A stretch of DNA of 64,000 nucleotides from JBBSBL01 sp046330255 (lineage in GTDB: Bacteria > Actinomycetota > Thermoleophilia > Solirubrobacterales > Solirubrobacteraceae): the NCBI GenBank assembly GCA_046330255.1, contig JAXLTC010000001.1:682001-746000 (forward strand), read 5' to 3'. The translations under genes and the position numbers were made by a program. Positions 51,490-59,614 of the stretch are shown here, in pieces (the stretch's first letter is position 1; each line of letters begins with the position of its first letter). The notes below the pieces were generated by a model. It saw only the letters and a list, made by a program, of their open reading frames with translations. It did no database searches and was not told the origin of the DNA.

Positions 51490-52725
51490 TCAGGCGGGCG
51501 CCGCCGGCCCCGACGGCTCCGGCCCGGCGAGCGCCGGGCTGCGCTCGGCGCCGGCGCGGCGCAGCAGCGTGACGGCGGCCAGCGGGAAGATCATGACCGA
51601 CAGCAGCCCGGCGGCGACGAGCGCCGCGCCGTTGGCGGGGGTCAGGAGCCCGAGCTCCATCCCGATCTGCGTGGCGGCCACGATGAACGGGAGCGAGGTC
51701 GCCTGCAGCAGCCCGGCCACCGCCGTTCGCCGGGCGCCGAGTTCGCGGCGGTAGAGCAGCGCGGGCAGCCCACGCACCGCCAGCAGCGCCAGCAGGAAGA
51801 CCGGGACCCGCGCGACGGTCGAGCTGGACCCGACGAGCGCGTCGAGGTCGAAGCGCACGCCGCTGGCCACGAAGAACACGGGGATGAAGATCCCGTAGCC
51901 CGCCGCCTCGAGCTTGCGCCGGAAGTCCGGATGGGTCATCGCGCGGTCCTCGTCGAGCAGCGTCAGCACCGCGCCGGCGGCGAACGCGCCGAGGATCACC
52001 TCGAGGCCGAGACGCTGCGCCAGCCATGCGAACGCCACCAGCAGCACGAACGCGCCACGCACCCGGATCTGGGCGGTCGTGTCCATCAGCCGGCGCAGCG
52101 CCCCGCTCAACCTCCGAGAGCGCTCGGCGCCCGCGATCGCGACTCCGATCGCGGCCACCAGCAGCACGAACGAGCCGATCAGCACCAGCTGCTCGCCCGC
52201 TCCCTTCGCCTCGCGCGAGAAGAACAGCGACAGCAGGATGATCGCGCCGAAGTCCGCGATCGAGCACGCGGCGACGACGAGCTGACCGAACCCGCCGCCG
52301 ATCTCGCCGGCGTCCTTGAGCACCGGGATCACCACGCCCAGCGAGGTGGACGAGAGGATGATCGCGACGAGCAGGGGCTCGCTCGCGAGGCCCAGGCCCT
52401 GGAGCGCGAGCCCGGCGACGACGGCCACCGCGAAGGACACCGCGAAGCCGGTGAGCGCCAGGCGCAGGCGGCGCCCCCGCAGCTGGTGCACGTCGATCTC
52501 CAGGCCGGCGAGGAAGAGCAGGAACGCGAGGCCGAGCGTCGCGAGCACCTGAACCGGCGCGTCCACCTCGACCCAACCGAATCCGGACGGGCCGATCGCG
52601 ATCCCGGCGACGATCTCGAGCACCACCGCGGGAAGCCGCAGGCGCGGCGCGAGCCCGAGGGTGAGCGGCGCCAGGAACGCGACGGCGACGACGATCAGCA
52701 GGTTCCCGTATCCCAGCGCCTCCAT
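51490..52725 (-). CDS. CPA2-type cation/proton antiporter (KefB/NhaS-like)
   Basis: 411 residues from ATG 52725 (MEALGYGNLLIVVAVAFLAP, in part). About 12 membrane helices. FLLFLAGLEIDVHQL is the conserved block of monovalent cation:proton antiporter 2 proteins; ILSSTSLGVVIPVLKDAG and SIADFGAIILLSLFF contain the ion-coupling Asp. The cytosolic RCK/TrkA-N domain of Kef systems is absent. An Ala/Pro-rich tail ends the protein. Probably exports Na or K in exchange for protons. It is divergent from the second ROK gene. Confidence 0.92.
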   Translation of the reverse strand: MEALGYGNLLIVVAVAFLAPLTLGLAPRLRLPAVVLEIVAGIAIGPSGFGWVEVDAPVQVLATLGLAFLLFLAGLEIDVHQLRGRRLRLALTGFAVSFAVAVVAGLALQGLGLASEPLLVAIILSSTSLGVVIPVLKDAGEIGGGFGQLVVAACSIADFGAIILLSLFFSREAKGAGEQLVLIGSFVLLVAAIGVAIAGAERSRRLSGALRRLMDTTAQIRVRGAFVLLVAFAWLAQRLGLEVILGAFAAGAVLTLLDEDRAMTHPDFRRKLEAAGYGIFIPVFFVASGVRFDLDALVGSSSTVARVPVFLLALLAVRGLPALLYRRELGARRTAVAGLLQATSLPFIVAATQIGMELGLLTPANGAALVAAGLLSVMIFPLAAVTLLRRAGAERSPALAGPEPSGPAAPA

Positions 52726-52792
52726 GAGCGCCAGGTCACGGCGAGCGCGCGTCTCGTTACGCGCCGGCTTGCGCGCGACCGGCGCGAGCGGA

Positions 52793-52798
52793 CAGACT
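52793..52798 (+). promoter_or_regulatory. -10-like element before second ROK gene
   Basis: CAGACT ends 7 bases before the ATG at 52806. Confidence 0.35.
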
Positions 52799-52805
52799 GC
52801 GCGCC

Positions 52806-53768
52806 ATGAGCGACCCACTGCGCGGCGGCATCGACCTCGGCGGAACGAAGATCCAGGCGGCGATCGTGCGCCCCGACGGGATCGCGGCGGGCCAGCATCG
52901 CGTCCCGACGCCGACCGACGGCGGCCCGGCCGGCGTCGGTGAGGCGATGGCAGGCGCGCTGAAGGAGGCCGCGGCCGCCGCGGGCGTCCAGACGCGCGAC
53001 CTCGTGGGCGTGGGCGTCGGCTCGCCGGGCGTGGTCGACCGTGCGCGCGGCACGGTCTCCCAGGCGCGCAACCTGCCCGGCTGGGAGGGCACGTTCGCCC
53101 TGGGGCCGGAGCTGACCTCCGCCCTCGGCTGCCCGGTGGTGCTCGGCAACGACGTCCAGGTCACCGTCGAGGGCGAGTACCGGCTGGGCGCCGGTCGTGG
53201 CTTCGACAGCCTGCTGTGCGTCGCCTGGGGCACCGGCGTCGGCGGCGGGATCGTGATCGGCGGGGAGCCGTGGCGCGGCCGCGGCGCGGCCGGCGAGATC
53301 GGCCACACCGTCGTCAAGATGGGGGGGCGGCGCTGCCCCTGCGGGCGCAAGGGCTGCCTGGAGGCCTATGCGGGGCGGGCGGCGATGGAGGCTCGCGCGC
53401 GCAAGCTGGAGGCCAAGGGCCACGACACCGACCTCTTCCGCCTGATGGAGCGCAAGGGCCGCACGCGCCTGACCAGCGGCGTCTGGGCGAAGGCCCTGGC
53501 GCACGAGGATCCGGTCGCCACCAAGCTCGTCGGGAAGGCGGTGAAGGCGCTCGGCGCGGGCATCGCCTCGGCTGTCAACCTGCTCGACGTCGAGGCGGTG
53601 GTGATCGCGGGCGGGCTCGGCGTGCGCTTCGGCGAGCCGATGAGAGACCGGATCGAGGCGGCGATGATGCCCCACCTGTTCGCCGACTCTCGCCCGCCCG
53701 CGGTCAAGGTCGCCGAGCTGGGCGACCTCGGCGGCGCGGTGGGCGCGTCTCTGCTGGTCGGCTCCTAG
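52806..53768 (+). CDS. ROK-family sugar kinase (glucokinase-like)
   Basis: 320 residues. GIDLGGTKIQAAIV (phosphate 1), GVGSPGVVD, LGNDVQVTVEGEYRLGAG with the catalytic Asp, WGTGVGGGIVIGGEPWRG, the HxxE-type segment GEIGHTVVKMGG and an intact zinc motif CPCGRKGCLEAYAG, plus AVVIAGGLGVRFGE. Unlike the ROK protein at 50.4-51.4 kb it keeps all the zinc ligands, so the two are not interchangeable copies. It stands alone with its own promoter and a strong hairpin downstream. Confidence 0.93.
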   Translation: MSDPLRGGIDLGGTKIQAAIVRPDGIAAGQHRVPTPTDGGPAGVGEAMAGALKEAAAAAGVQTRDLVGVGVGSPGVVDRARGTVSQARNLPGWEGTFALGPELTSALGCPVVLGNDVQVTVEGEYRLGAGRGFDSLLCVAWGTGVGGGIVIGGEPWRGRGAAGEIGHTVVKMGGRRCPCGRKGCLEAYAGRAAMEARARKLEAKGHDTDLFRLMERKGRTRLTSGVWAKALAHEDPVATKLVGKAVKALGAGIASAVNLLDVEAVVIAGGLGVRFGEPMRDRIEAAMMPHLFADSRPPAVKVAELGDLGGAVGASLLVGS

Positions 53769-53813
53769 CGCGTCGTCGCCGAGGTGCGACGGCGCCTGGG
53801 GACGCCGAGATGC

Positions 53814-53842
53814 ATCCTGATCCCGCTGAGCGGGATCAGGAT
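53814..53842 (+). terminator. 29-base perfect hairpin after the ROK gene
   Basis: ATCCTGATCCCGCT-G-AGCGGGATCAGGAT: 14-base arms, the most stable simple hairpin in the window, 46 bases after the stop. No T-tract follows. Termination or transcript protection is inferred from position. Confidence 0.6.
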
Positions 53843-53968
53843 CACGCTCGAGCGCCGGTGTGGGACGCGCGCTCGCGCTGCTGCCGTAACGCTCCCGGAG
53901 CGGGCGCGACGGTTCGCCATGGGGATCGTGGCCGCAGAGCGCGTGCCCGCGCGCCGAGCGCGATCGTC

Positions 53969-53974
53969 TAGGGT
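53969..53974 (+). promoter_or_regulatory. -10 element of the ECF sigma operon
   Basis: TAGGGT, 34 bases before the ATG at 54009, so this operon has a short leader, which contains a perfect 20-base palindrome. Confidence 0.4.
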
Positions 53975-53981
53975 CGGCCGA

Positions 53982-54001
53982 GCGGCCGCGCGCGCGGCCG
54001 C
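53982..54001 (+). promoter_or_regulatory. 20-base perfect palindrome in the ECF sigma leader
   Basis: GCGGCCGC-GCGC-GCGGCCGC, between the -10 and the ATG, ending 7 bases before the start codon. As RNA it would form an 8-base GC hairpin over the ribosome-binding region; as DNA it could be an operator. Confidence 0.45.
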
Positions 54002-54008
54002 CTGCGCG

Positions 54009-54677
54009 ATGGCTTCGAGCGAGACGACCGAGCGCCGCGCCGCGCCCGACCCGGACGCGGCCCTGCTGGCGGCCCTGCGCGCCGGTGACGAGGCCGCGTT
54101 CGCGACCCTCGTGGACCGCTACGGGCCGCTCCTGCTTCGGGTCGCGCGGATGCACGTGCGTACCGAGGCGGCCGCCGAGGACGTCGTCCAGGAGACGTGG
54201 CTGGGCGTGCTGCGCGGCCTCGAGCGCTTCGAGGGGCGCTCGTCGCTGAAGACGTGGCTCGTGCGCATCGCGCAGAACCGCGCACGCACGCGCGGGGAGC
54301 GCGACGCGCGCAGCGTTCCGCTCTCGTCGCTCGCCGGCGCCGGAGAGGACGACGGCCCCGCGGTCGACGCCGACCGCTTCCTGGACGAGGGCCATCAGCG
54401 CTGGCCGGGCCACTGGGCGGCGCCGCCGCGACCGTGGGAGATGCCCGAGGCGCGCCTGCTGGGCCGCGAGACGCTGGAGGTGGTGCGCGAGGCGATCGCC
54501 GCGCTGCCCGAGCGCCAGGCGGCGGTGATCGCACTGCGCGACGTGGAGGGCCTCTCCTCCGAGGAGGTATGCGACCTGCTCGATCTCAGCGAGGGCAACC
54601 AGCGCGTGCTGCTGCACCGCGCGCGAGCGCGGGTGCGCGAGGCGCTCGCCGAGCACCTCTCGGAGGAGGCGGCATGA
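54009..54677 (+). CDS. ECF-family RNA polymerase sigma factor
   Basis: 222 residues from ATG 54009; an upstream ATG would place the promoter within the gene. Region 2: ALRAGDEAAFATLVDRYGPLL, EDVVQETWLGVLRGLERFEGRSSLKTWLVRIAQN in part. Region 4: LPERQAAVIALRDVEGLSSEEVCDLL and NQRVLLHRARARVRE. The linker has WPGHWAAPPRPWEMPEA, typical of a subgroup paired with zinc-finger anti-sigma factors. Its stop overlaps the anti-sigma gene start (ATGA), the usual arrangement for a stress-released sigma factor. Confidence 0.94.
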   Translation: MASSETTERRAAPDPDAALLAALRAGDEAAFATLVDRYGPLLLRVARMHVRTEAAAEDVVQETWLGVLRGLERFEGRSSLKTWLVRIAQNRARTRGERDARSVPLSSLAGAGEDDGPAVDADRFLDEGHQRWPGHWAAPPRPWEMPEARLLGRETLEVVREAIAALPERQAAVIALRDVEGLSSEEVCDLLDLSEGNQRVLLHRARARVREALAEHLSEEAA

Positions 54678-54931
54678 CCGTCGCTCCCGACCTGAGCTGC
54701 CGCGAGCTGGTCGAGCTGCTGACCGACTACCTCGAGGGCGCGATGCCCGAGGCCGAGCGCGACCGCGCAGAGCAGCACCTGGTGATCTGCGCGGGCTGCG
54801 CGACCTACCTGGACCAGCTCCGCGCCACGATCCGCGCAACCGGAGCGCTGCGCGAGGAGGCGCTGAGCCCGCAGGCGCGCGAGGCGCTGCTGGGCGCGTT
54901 TCGCGAGTGGAAGCGCGAGGGCGCCGGGTGA
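54674..54931 (+). CDS. Zinc-finger anti-sigma factor
   Basis: 85 residues. SCRELVELLTDYLEG and AEQHLVICAGCATYLDQL give the HxxxCxxC zinc-binding anti-sigma (ZAS) motif. There is no membrane helix, so it is a soluble, probably redox- or ligand-responsive partner that sequesters the sigma factor encoded just before it. Overlaps on both sides (ATGA before, GTGA after) couple it to sigma and to the following unknown gene. Confidence 0.92.
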   Translation: MTVAPDLSCRELVELLTDYLEGAMPEAERDRAEQHLVICAGCATYLDQLRATIRATGALREEALSPQAREALLGAFREWKREGAG

Positions 54932-55476
54932 GGGCGCTGAAGTTCCTGCGCGCCGGGGCGGTCGGGCCGTTCAGCGGCGCGGCATGGGCGGCGCCCGGCG
55001 CCGGCGGCGAGCCGGGCGCGTGGCTGGAGGCGGGCGGGGCGCCGTCGCTCTGTCGCGCAGGCGTGCACGCCTGCCGGCCGGCGGATCTCCCGCTGTGGAT
55101 CTGCGAGGAGCTGTGGCGGGTGGAGCTCGGCGGCGAGACGGTCGCCGCACCGGACAAGCTGGTCGCGCCGCGCGGGCGCCTGCTCGGGCGCGTGGAGGGT
55201 TGGGACGCCGCCGCGGCCGACGACCTCGCCGCCGCCTGCGCGGCGCGCGCCGCCGCGCTCGGCGACGCCGGCGACGGCTACGCGGCCGACGCCGCGGGCT
55301 GCGCGCGCGACGCATCCCGGCAAGACGGAGCGCCCGCGTTCGCCGCGGCGGCGACCTGCGCGTACATCGCCGCCCACGCGGCCGCCGCCGCGGCCGGGGA
55401 CCCCGCCGCCTACGCCGCAGAGCGTGCGTGGCAGTCGGAGTGGATGGCTGAGCGGCTGGAGCTCTCCGGGAGCTGA
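54928..55476 (+). CDS. Unknown protein coupled to ECF sigma/anti-sigma genes
   Basis: 182 residues from GTG, overlapping the anti-sigma stop (GTGA). The N-terminal half has ALKFLRAGAVGPFSG, PSLCRAGVHACRPADLPLWICEELWRVEL, in part, with GVHAC resembling the small DUF7666-like domain (a Gly-x-His-Ala-Cys core). The C-terminal half is an Ala-rich helix repeat (AAACAARAAALGDAG, AAAATCAYIAAHAAAAAAG). It has eight or so Cys/Trp-rich positions in the first half but no known catalytic motif. Translational coupling suggests it is a target or modulator of the sigma switch. Confidence 0.75.
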   Translation: MRALKFLRAGAVGPFSGAAWAAPGAGGEPGAWLEAGGAPSLCRAGVHACRPADLPLWICEELWRVELGGETVAAPDKLVAPRGRLLGRVEGWDAAAADDLAAACAARAAALGDAGDGYAADAAGCARDASRQDGAPAFAAAATCAYIAAHAAAAAAGDPAAYAAERAWQSEWMAERLELSGS

Positions 55477-55521
55477 GGGCGGGCGCGTCGGGAACGGCGC
55501 GTCGAGAGAACGACCCGCCGA

Positions 55522-55605
55522 TCCGGTCGACGTTTCCCCTCCACATCGGGGGTTTCGTCGACCGGAGCCGCGCATCGCCCACGGTCTCCCTTCGATGCGT
55601 CGTTC
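55522..55605. repeat. Intergenic inverted element, copy B, with adjacent hairpin
   Basis: First, TCCGGTCGACG (55522-55532) pairs perfectly with CGTCGACCGGA (55556-55566); CCCC/GGGG inside the loop extends the structure. Second, CGCATCG (55571-55577) pairs with CGATGCG (55593-55599) within CCCTTCGATGCGTCGTTC (55588-55605), the shared right arm. Located between converging genes, where it could stop both transcripts. Confidence 0.6.
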
Positions 55606-55621
55606 GCCGGGGCTCCGCGCC

Positions 55622-57979
55622 CTACCGCGCCGGCTCACCCTGCGGCGCGGCTCCCGCGGTCGCCCCCGTCGCCGCCGCGTCGCGCTCGGCGAAGTACTCC
55701 TCCCCCTCGATCGAGAGGTCGGGCAACGTGCGCTCCATCCAGCGCGGGAACCACCAGTTCGCCTTGCCGATCAGCGTCATCACGGCGGGCACGAGCAGGC
55801 AGCGCACGAGCGTGGCGTCGACCGCGACGGCGACCGCCATGCCGACCCCGAACTGCTTTACGGTCGGGTCGCCGTTGAGCACGAACGCGAGGAACACGCT
55901 GACCATGATCAGCGCCGCGGAGGTGATCACGCGGCCGGTCGTCGCCAGGCCCTGGACGACCGCGTGGTGGTTGTCGTGACGCTCGCGCCACGCCTCCCGC
56001 ATGTGGGTGACGAGGAACACCTCGTAGTCCATCGAGAGGCCGAACAGGATGGCGAACATCATCAGCGGCACGAAGCTCACGATCGGGACCGTGTCCTCCA
56101 GCCCGACGAGCGAGAGCCCGAAGCCCTTCTCGAAAACCGCGGTGACCACGCCGAACGCGGCGGCGATCGAGATCAGGTTCATGATCGCCGCCGTCGCGGG
56201 CACGATGAGCGACCGGAAAGCCGCCACCAGCAGCAGGAAGCTGAGCAGCACCACGGCCCCGATCGTGATCACCAGGCGGTCGTTGATCTCGGTCGCGAGG
56301 TCGATGTAGCCCGCTGTCGACCCCCCGACGTAGACCTCCTCGTCCTGGCCTTTGACCGCCTTCGGGATCGTGTCGTCGCGCAGCGTGTTGACCGTGTCCT
56401 GCGTCTTGCGGTCCGAGGGCGCCGTGGTCGGCGTCACGTTGTAGACCGCCGCCGTCCCGTCGCCGTTGACCAGCGGCTGCGAGACATCCTCCACCCCGCC
56501 GGTCTTCTGCATGTCGGTGCGCAGGTCCTGGAGGCGCGGGTCGGTAGCGGGGCTGGACGCCTGCTTCTTCTTCGCGTCGAACGACTGCGTGATCTGCTGC
56601 TGCTGCTCCGGGGTCTGCGCCTGGGCCAGCTGCGCCTGCTCCTGCTGGTTGAGCTGGTCGATCTGTGTCTGATTCGCCTTGGCCGGCTGCTTGGAGAGGT
56701 CGGCCGCGATCAGGAACTGCCCGTTCTCCCCCGGGCCGAAGCCCTCGCTGAGCAGGTCGTAGGACTGCCGCGCCTGCGTGTCGGTCGGCAGCGAGCCGTT
56801 GTCCTGCTGGCCGAGGTAGAGGTCGCGCACCGGGAAGGCCATCACCGCGAGCGCGACCAGCGCGACGAGCAGGAAGACCACGGGGCGCGCGGCCACGATC
56901 CGCGCCCAGCGCGCCCAGCCGTGCGGCTTGCCGTCGCCCCTGCCATGCGGCAGCGGGATGCGCAAGCGCTCCAGGCGCGGCCCCAGCAGCGCGAGGATCG
57001 TCGGGAGGAACGTGATCGCCGCGAGCACCGCGATCGCGACCACGATCGCGGAGGAGTACCCGAGCGTGGTCACGAGCGGCACGTCGACGATGATCAGCGC
57101 GAGCAGCGCGATGATCACGGTGCAGCCCGCGAAGACCACGGCGCCGCCGGACGTCGCCACCGCGCGCGCGACCGACTCGGGATAGCTCATGCCCTCGCGG
57201 ACCTGGTCGCGGTGGCGGGTGACTATGAAGAGCGCGTAGTCGATCCCGACGCCCAGGCCGATCATCGTCGCGAGCGTGGGCGCGGTGGTCGGGAGCTGCA
57301 CGACGTGGCCGAGCAGCGTGATCACCGACAGCCCGGAGACGAGCCCGACGATCGCGGTGGCTATCGGCACCCCCATCGCGACCGCGGTGCCGAACGTGAG
57401 CAGCAGCACGATGATTGCGGCGCACAGGCCGACCACCTCGCTCAGCTCGGTCGCGGGCTTGGAGATCTTCTGGCCGAGGTAGCCGCCGAAGGCGACCTGC
57501 AGCCCGGCGTCGGAGAGCCCGTGATCGTCGCTCGCGAGCTGCGCCGCCTCGTCGTTGGAGAGCTCGCTCGGGCTCGGATACAGGTTCAGCGAGATGAAGC
57601 CGATGCGCCCGTCCTTGGAGAGGTCGTCCGACCCCGCGCTGCTCAGCGGGTTGATCGCCTGGCGCACCGCCGGGTCGCGGCCGAACGCGGACGTCGCGCT
57701 GGAGATCGCCGATGAATAGCGCGACTCGCTGAGCCTGTGCCCGGCGGGCGCGGCGACCACCACGGGGTTGGTCCCGTTCGCCTGCGCCGGGAAGCGCTCC
57801 TCCAGCAGGTCGGTCGCGCGCTGGCTGTCGGTGCCCGGCAGCGTGAGGTTGTCGTTCGTCTCCGGCCCGAGCGCCGCGGCCCATGCGATCAGGCCGGCGA
57901 AGATCGCCAGCCAGACGCCGAGCACGACGAAGCGGCGGCGGACGCAGAGGCGCCCGAGGGCGTACAGGGGGCCGGTCAT
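55622..57979 (-). CDS. MMPL/RND-family transporter
   Basis: 785 residues from ATG 57979; an ATG 20 codons upstream is possible. Two halves of six membrane helices, each following a large extracytoplasmic loop, as in MMPL lipid and drug exporters. GLGVGIDYALFIVTRHRDQ and LFGLSMDYEVFLVTHMREAW carry the proton-relay Asp-Tyr pairs. The second porter loop (about 440-490) has a Gln-rich, coiled-coil-like insert (QTQIDQLNQQEQAQLAQAQ, in part). Mycobacterial MmpL proteins export cell-envelope lipids; a similar role fits, but the substrate is unknown. Element B lies beyond its stop, element C before its start. Confidence 0.93.
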   Translation of the reverse strand: MTGPLYALGRLCVRRRFVVLGVWLAIFAGLIAWAAALGPETNDNLTLPGTDSQRATDLLEERFPAQANGTNPVVVAAPAGHRLSESRYSSAISSATSAFGRDPAVRQAINPLSSAGSDDLSKDGRIGFISLNLYPSPSELSNDEAAQLASDDHGLSDAGLQVAFGGYLGQKISKPATELSEVVGLCAAIIVLLLTFGTAVAMGVPIATAIVGLVSGLSVITLLGHVVQLPTTAPTLATMIGLGVGIDYALFIVTRHRDQVREGMSYPESVARAVATSGGAVVFAGCTVIIALLALIIVDVPLVTTLGYSSAIVVAIAVLAAITFLPTILALLGPRLERLRIPLPHGRGDGKPHGWARWARIVAARPVVFLLVALVALAVMAFPVRDLYLGQQDNGSLPTDTQARQSYDLLSEGFGPGENGQFLIAADLSKQPAKANQTQIDQLNQQEQAQLAQAQTPEQQQQITQSFDAKKKQASSPATDPRLQDLRTDMQKTGGVEDVSQPLVNGDGTAAVYNVTPTTAPSDRKTQDTVNTLRDDTIPKAVKGQDEEVYVGGSTAGYIDLATEINDRLVITIGAVVLLSFLLLVAAFRSLIVPATAAIMNLISIAAAFGVVTAVFEKGFGLSLVGLEDTVPIVSFVPLMMFAILFGLSMDYEVFLVTHMREAWRERHDNHHAVVQGLATTGRVITSAALIMVSVFLAFVLNGDPTVKQFGVGMAVAVAVDATLVRCLLVPAVMTLIGKANWWFPRWMERTLPDLSIEGEEYFAERDAAATGATAGAAPQGEPAR

Positions 57980-58035
57980 CTCGGGCTGGCTCGCGGGATC
58001 GCGGCGCCCGGGCGCCGCGATCGGGGATGGATAGC

Positions 58036-58141
58036 GCATCGACCGGTCGGGGCCGGCGCGTGAATCATGCGCGTTCGATGCGCCATCACATGCGTGGTCG
58101 ATCGAACGCGCGTGAGGGGCTCGCCCTTCGATGCCTCGTTC
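58036..58141. repeat. Intergenic inverted element, copy C, with nested 11-base inverted repeat
   Basis: Outer arms GCATCGA (58036-58042) and TCGATGC (58128-58134) enclose a perfect inner repeat GCGCGTTCGAT (58069-58079)/ATCGAACGCGC (58101-58111). The right arm is in CCCTTCGATGCCTCGTTC (58124-58141), one mismatch from copy B. It lies between the divergent MMPL and cupin genes, so the inner repeat could also be an operator. Confidence 0.6.
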
Positions 58142-58219
58142 CCGCCCGCCGTTGCGCCGCCGCGCGTGCTGTGATCGACTGGCACAGGCCCTGCAGCACG
58201 GCGTTCGGAGGAGGCGGCG

Positions 58220-58618
58220 ATGAGCGACGACTGGACCATGGTCCACCTCGAGGACGTGCCCGACGTCCTCGGCGACTACCCCGGGGAGATGCGCTTCCTG
58301 ACCGGCCCGCTGGGCGCGACGCAGGTGGCGATCACCCACCGGCGCATGCCGGCGCAGACCGGCGGCAAGGGCGGCTACGGCCACCGCCACCGTGCCCAGG
58401 AGGAGATCTACCTGGTCACGCAGGGCACGCTGCAGGCCAAACTCGACGGCACCGTGATCGACATTCCCGCGGGGAGCGCGGTCCGAGTCGCGCCGAGAGT
58501 CGTTCGCTCGCTGTGGAACGAGGGCCCCGGCGACGCCCACGTCGTGCTCGTCTCGACCTGGTCGGCGGACCCGCGCGAGGACGCCGAGATGGTGCCCGAC
58601 TTCTGGCCGGCCGGATAG
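58220..58618 (+). CDS. Small cupin-domain protein
   Basis: 132 residues, ATG with GGAGGAGG 5 bases upstream. Single cupin beta-barrel: motif 1 GYGHRHRAQEEIYLVTQGTL supplies two His and a Glu for a metal, and motif 2 PAGSAVRVAPRVVRSLWNEG has Arg in place of the usual His, so the metal site has only three ligands from motif 1. No catalytic residue set can be assigned. Transcribed divergently from the MMPL gene; followed by the LLM oxidoreductase after 36 bases. Confidence 0.88.
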   Translation: MSDDWTMVHLEDVPDVLGDYPGEMRFLTGPLGATQVAITHRRMPAQTGGKGGYGHRHRAQEEIYLVTQGTLQAKLDGTVIDIPAGSAVRVAPRVVRSLWNEGPGDAHVVLVSTWSADPREDAEMVPDFWPAG

Positions 58619-58654
58619 GCTGCGCCGCGTGACACGGCTCCCGGCGCAGGTCTG

Positions 58655-59614
58655 ATGCCAGACGTCCGCTGGGGCCTCACGCTCCCCCTTCCGGGCATCC
58701 CGCTGCGGGACCACCGGACCGTCGTCGAGGCCGCCGAGTCCGCCGGCTACGACGACCTGTGGACGGGCGAGACGCAGGGCCCGGACGGGTTCACCCCGCT
58801 CGCGCTCGCGGCCGCGTGGACCTCGCGGATGCGCCTCGGGACCGGCGTGGTCAATCCGTTCACGCGCGGGCCGGCGGTGCTCGCCCAGCACGCCGCCGCG
58901 CTCCAGGACGCCAGCGGCGGGCGCTTCGTCCTGGGCCTCGGCTCGTCCTCGAACGTGATCGTCGAGCGCTGGAACGGCGTGCCGTTCGAGCGCCCGCTGA
59001 CCAAGGTGCGCGAGACCGTCGCCGCGCTGCGCCCCGTGCTGGCGGGCGAGCGCGGGCACGGCGGCTTCAAGCTCGAGACCGCGCCCGAGCGGCCGGTGCC
59101 GATCTACGTCGCGGCGCTGCGCGACCGCATGCTCCGTCTCGGCGGCGAGGTCGGGGACGGTACGTTCGTGAACTTCCTGCCGCGCAGCGCGGTCGGCCAC
59201 GTGACAGGGCAGATCCGGGCCGGCGAGGAGGCCGCGGGCAAGGAGCCCGGCTCCTCCGACGTCGTCTGCCGCTTCTTCTGCATCCCGCAGCCGGCCGAGG
59301 AGGGGCTCGGGCTCGCGCGCTTCATGTTCGCCGCCTACGGCACGGTCCCGGTCTACGAGGCGTTCTTCCGCTCGCTCGGCTGGGGCGACGCGCTCGACCC
59401 GATGGTCGAGGCGTGGCGCGGCGGCGATCGCAAGCTCGCGCTGGAGCGCGCCCCCGACGAGCTGATCACCGAGATCTTCGTCTTCGGCTCGCCGGAGGAG
59501 CAGCTCGCGCGTCTCGAGGAGTTCGTGGCGGGCGGGATCACCACGCCCGTGCTGACCCCGATCACGGCACCCGCGGACGTGCCGCGCCTGGTGGCCGCGC
59601 TCGCGCGCCGGTGA
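58655..59614 (+). CDS. LLM-class F420/FMN-dependent oxidoreductase
   Basis: 319 residues. Luciferase-like TIM barrel: WGLTLPLPGIPLRD, SAGYDDLWTGETQGPDGFTPLALAAAWTSRMRLGTGVVNPFTRGP in outline, RFVLGLGSSSNVIVERWNG, and the F420/flavin loop VPIYVAALRDRMLRLGGEVGDG. The VVNPFTR segment is typical of F420-using enzymes in actinobacteria, though FMN cannot be excluded. Its stop overlaps the next reductase gene (GTGA), suggesting the two act in the same pathway. TAGGCT at 58616-58621 is a possible -10. Confidence 0.9.
   Translation: MPDVRWGLTLPLPGIPLRDHRTVVEAAESAGYDDLWTGETQGPDGFTPLALAAAWTSRMRLGTGVVNPFTRGPAVLAQHAAALQDASGGRFVLGLGSSSNVIVERWNGVPFERPLTKVRETVAALRPVLAGERGHGGFKLETAPERPVPIYVAALRDRMLRLGGEVGDGTFVNFLPRSAVGHVTGQIRAGEEAAGKEPGSSDVVCRFFCIPQPAEEGLGLARFMFAAYGTVPVYEAFFRSLGWGDALDPMVEAWRGGDRKLALERAPDELITEIFVFGSPEEQLARLEEFVAGGITTPVLTPITAPADVPRLVAALARR

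Noticed and set aside
48971..51754. 927-codon plus-strand open frame
   Set aside because: Antisense shadow of transketolase and the ROK kinase; no motif.
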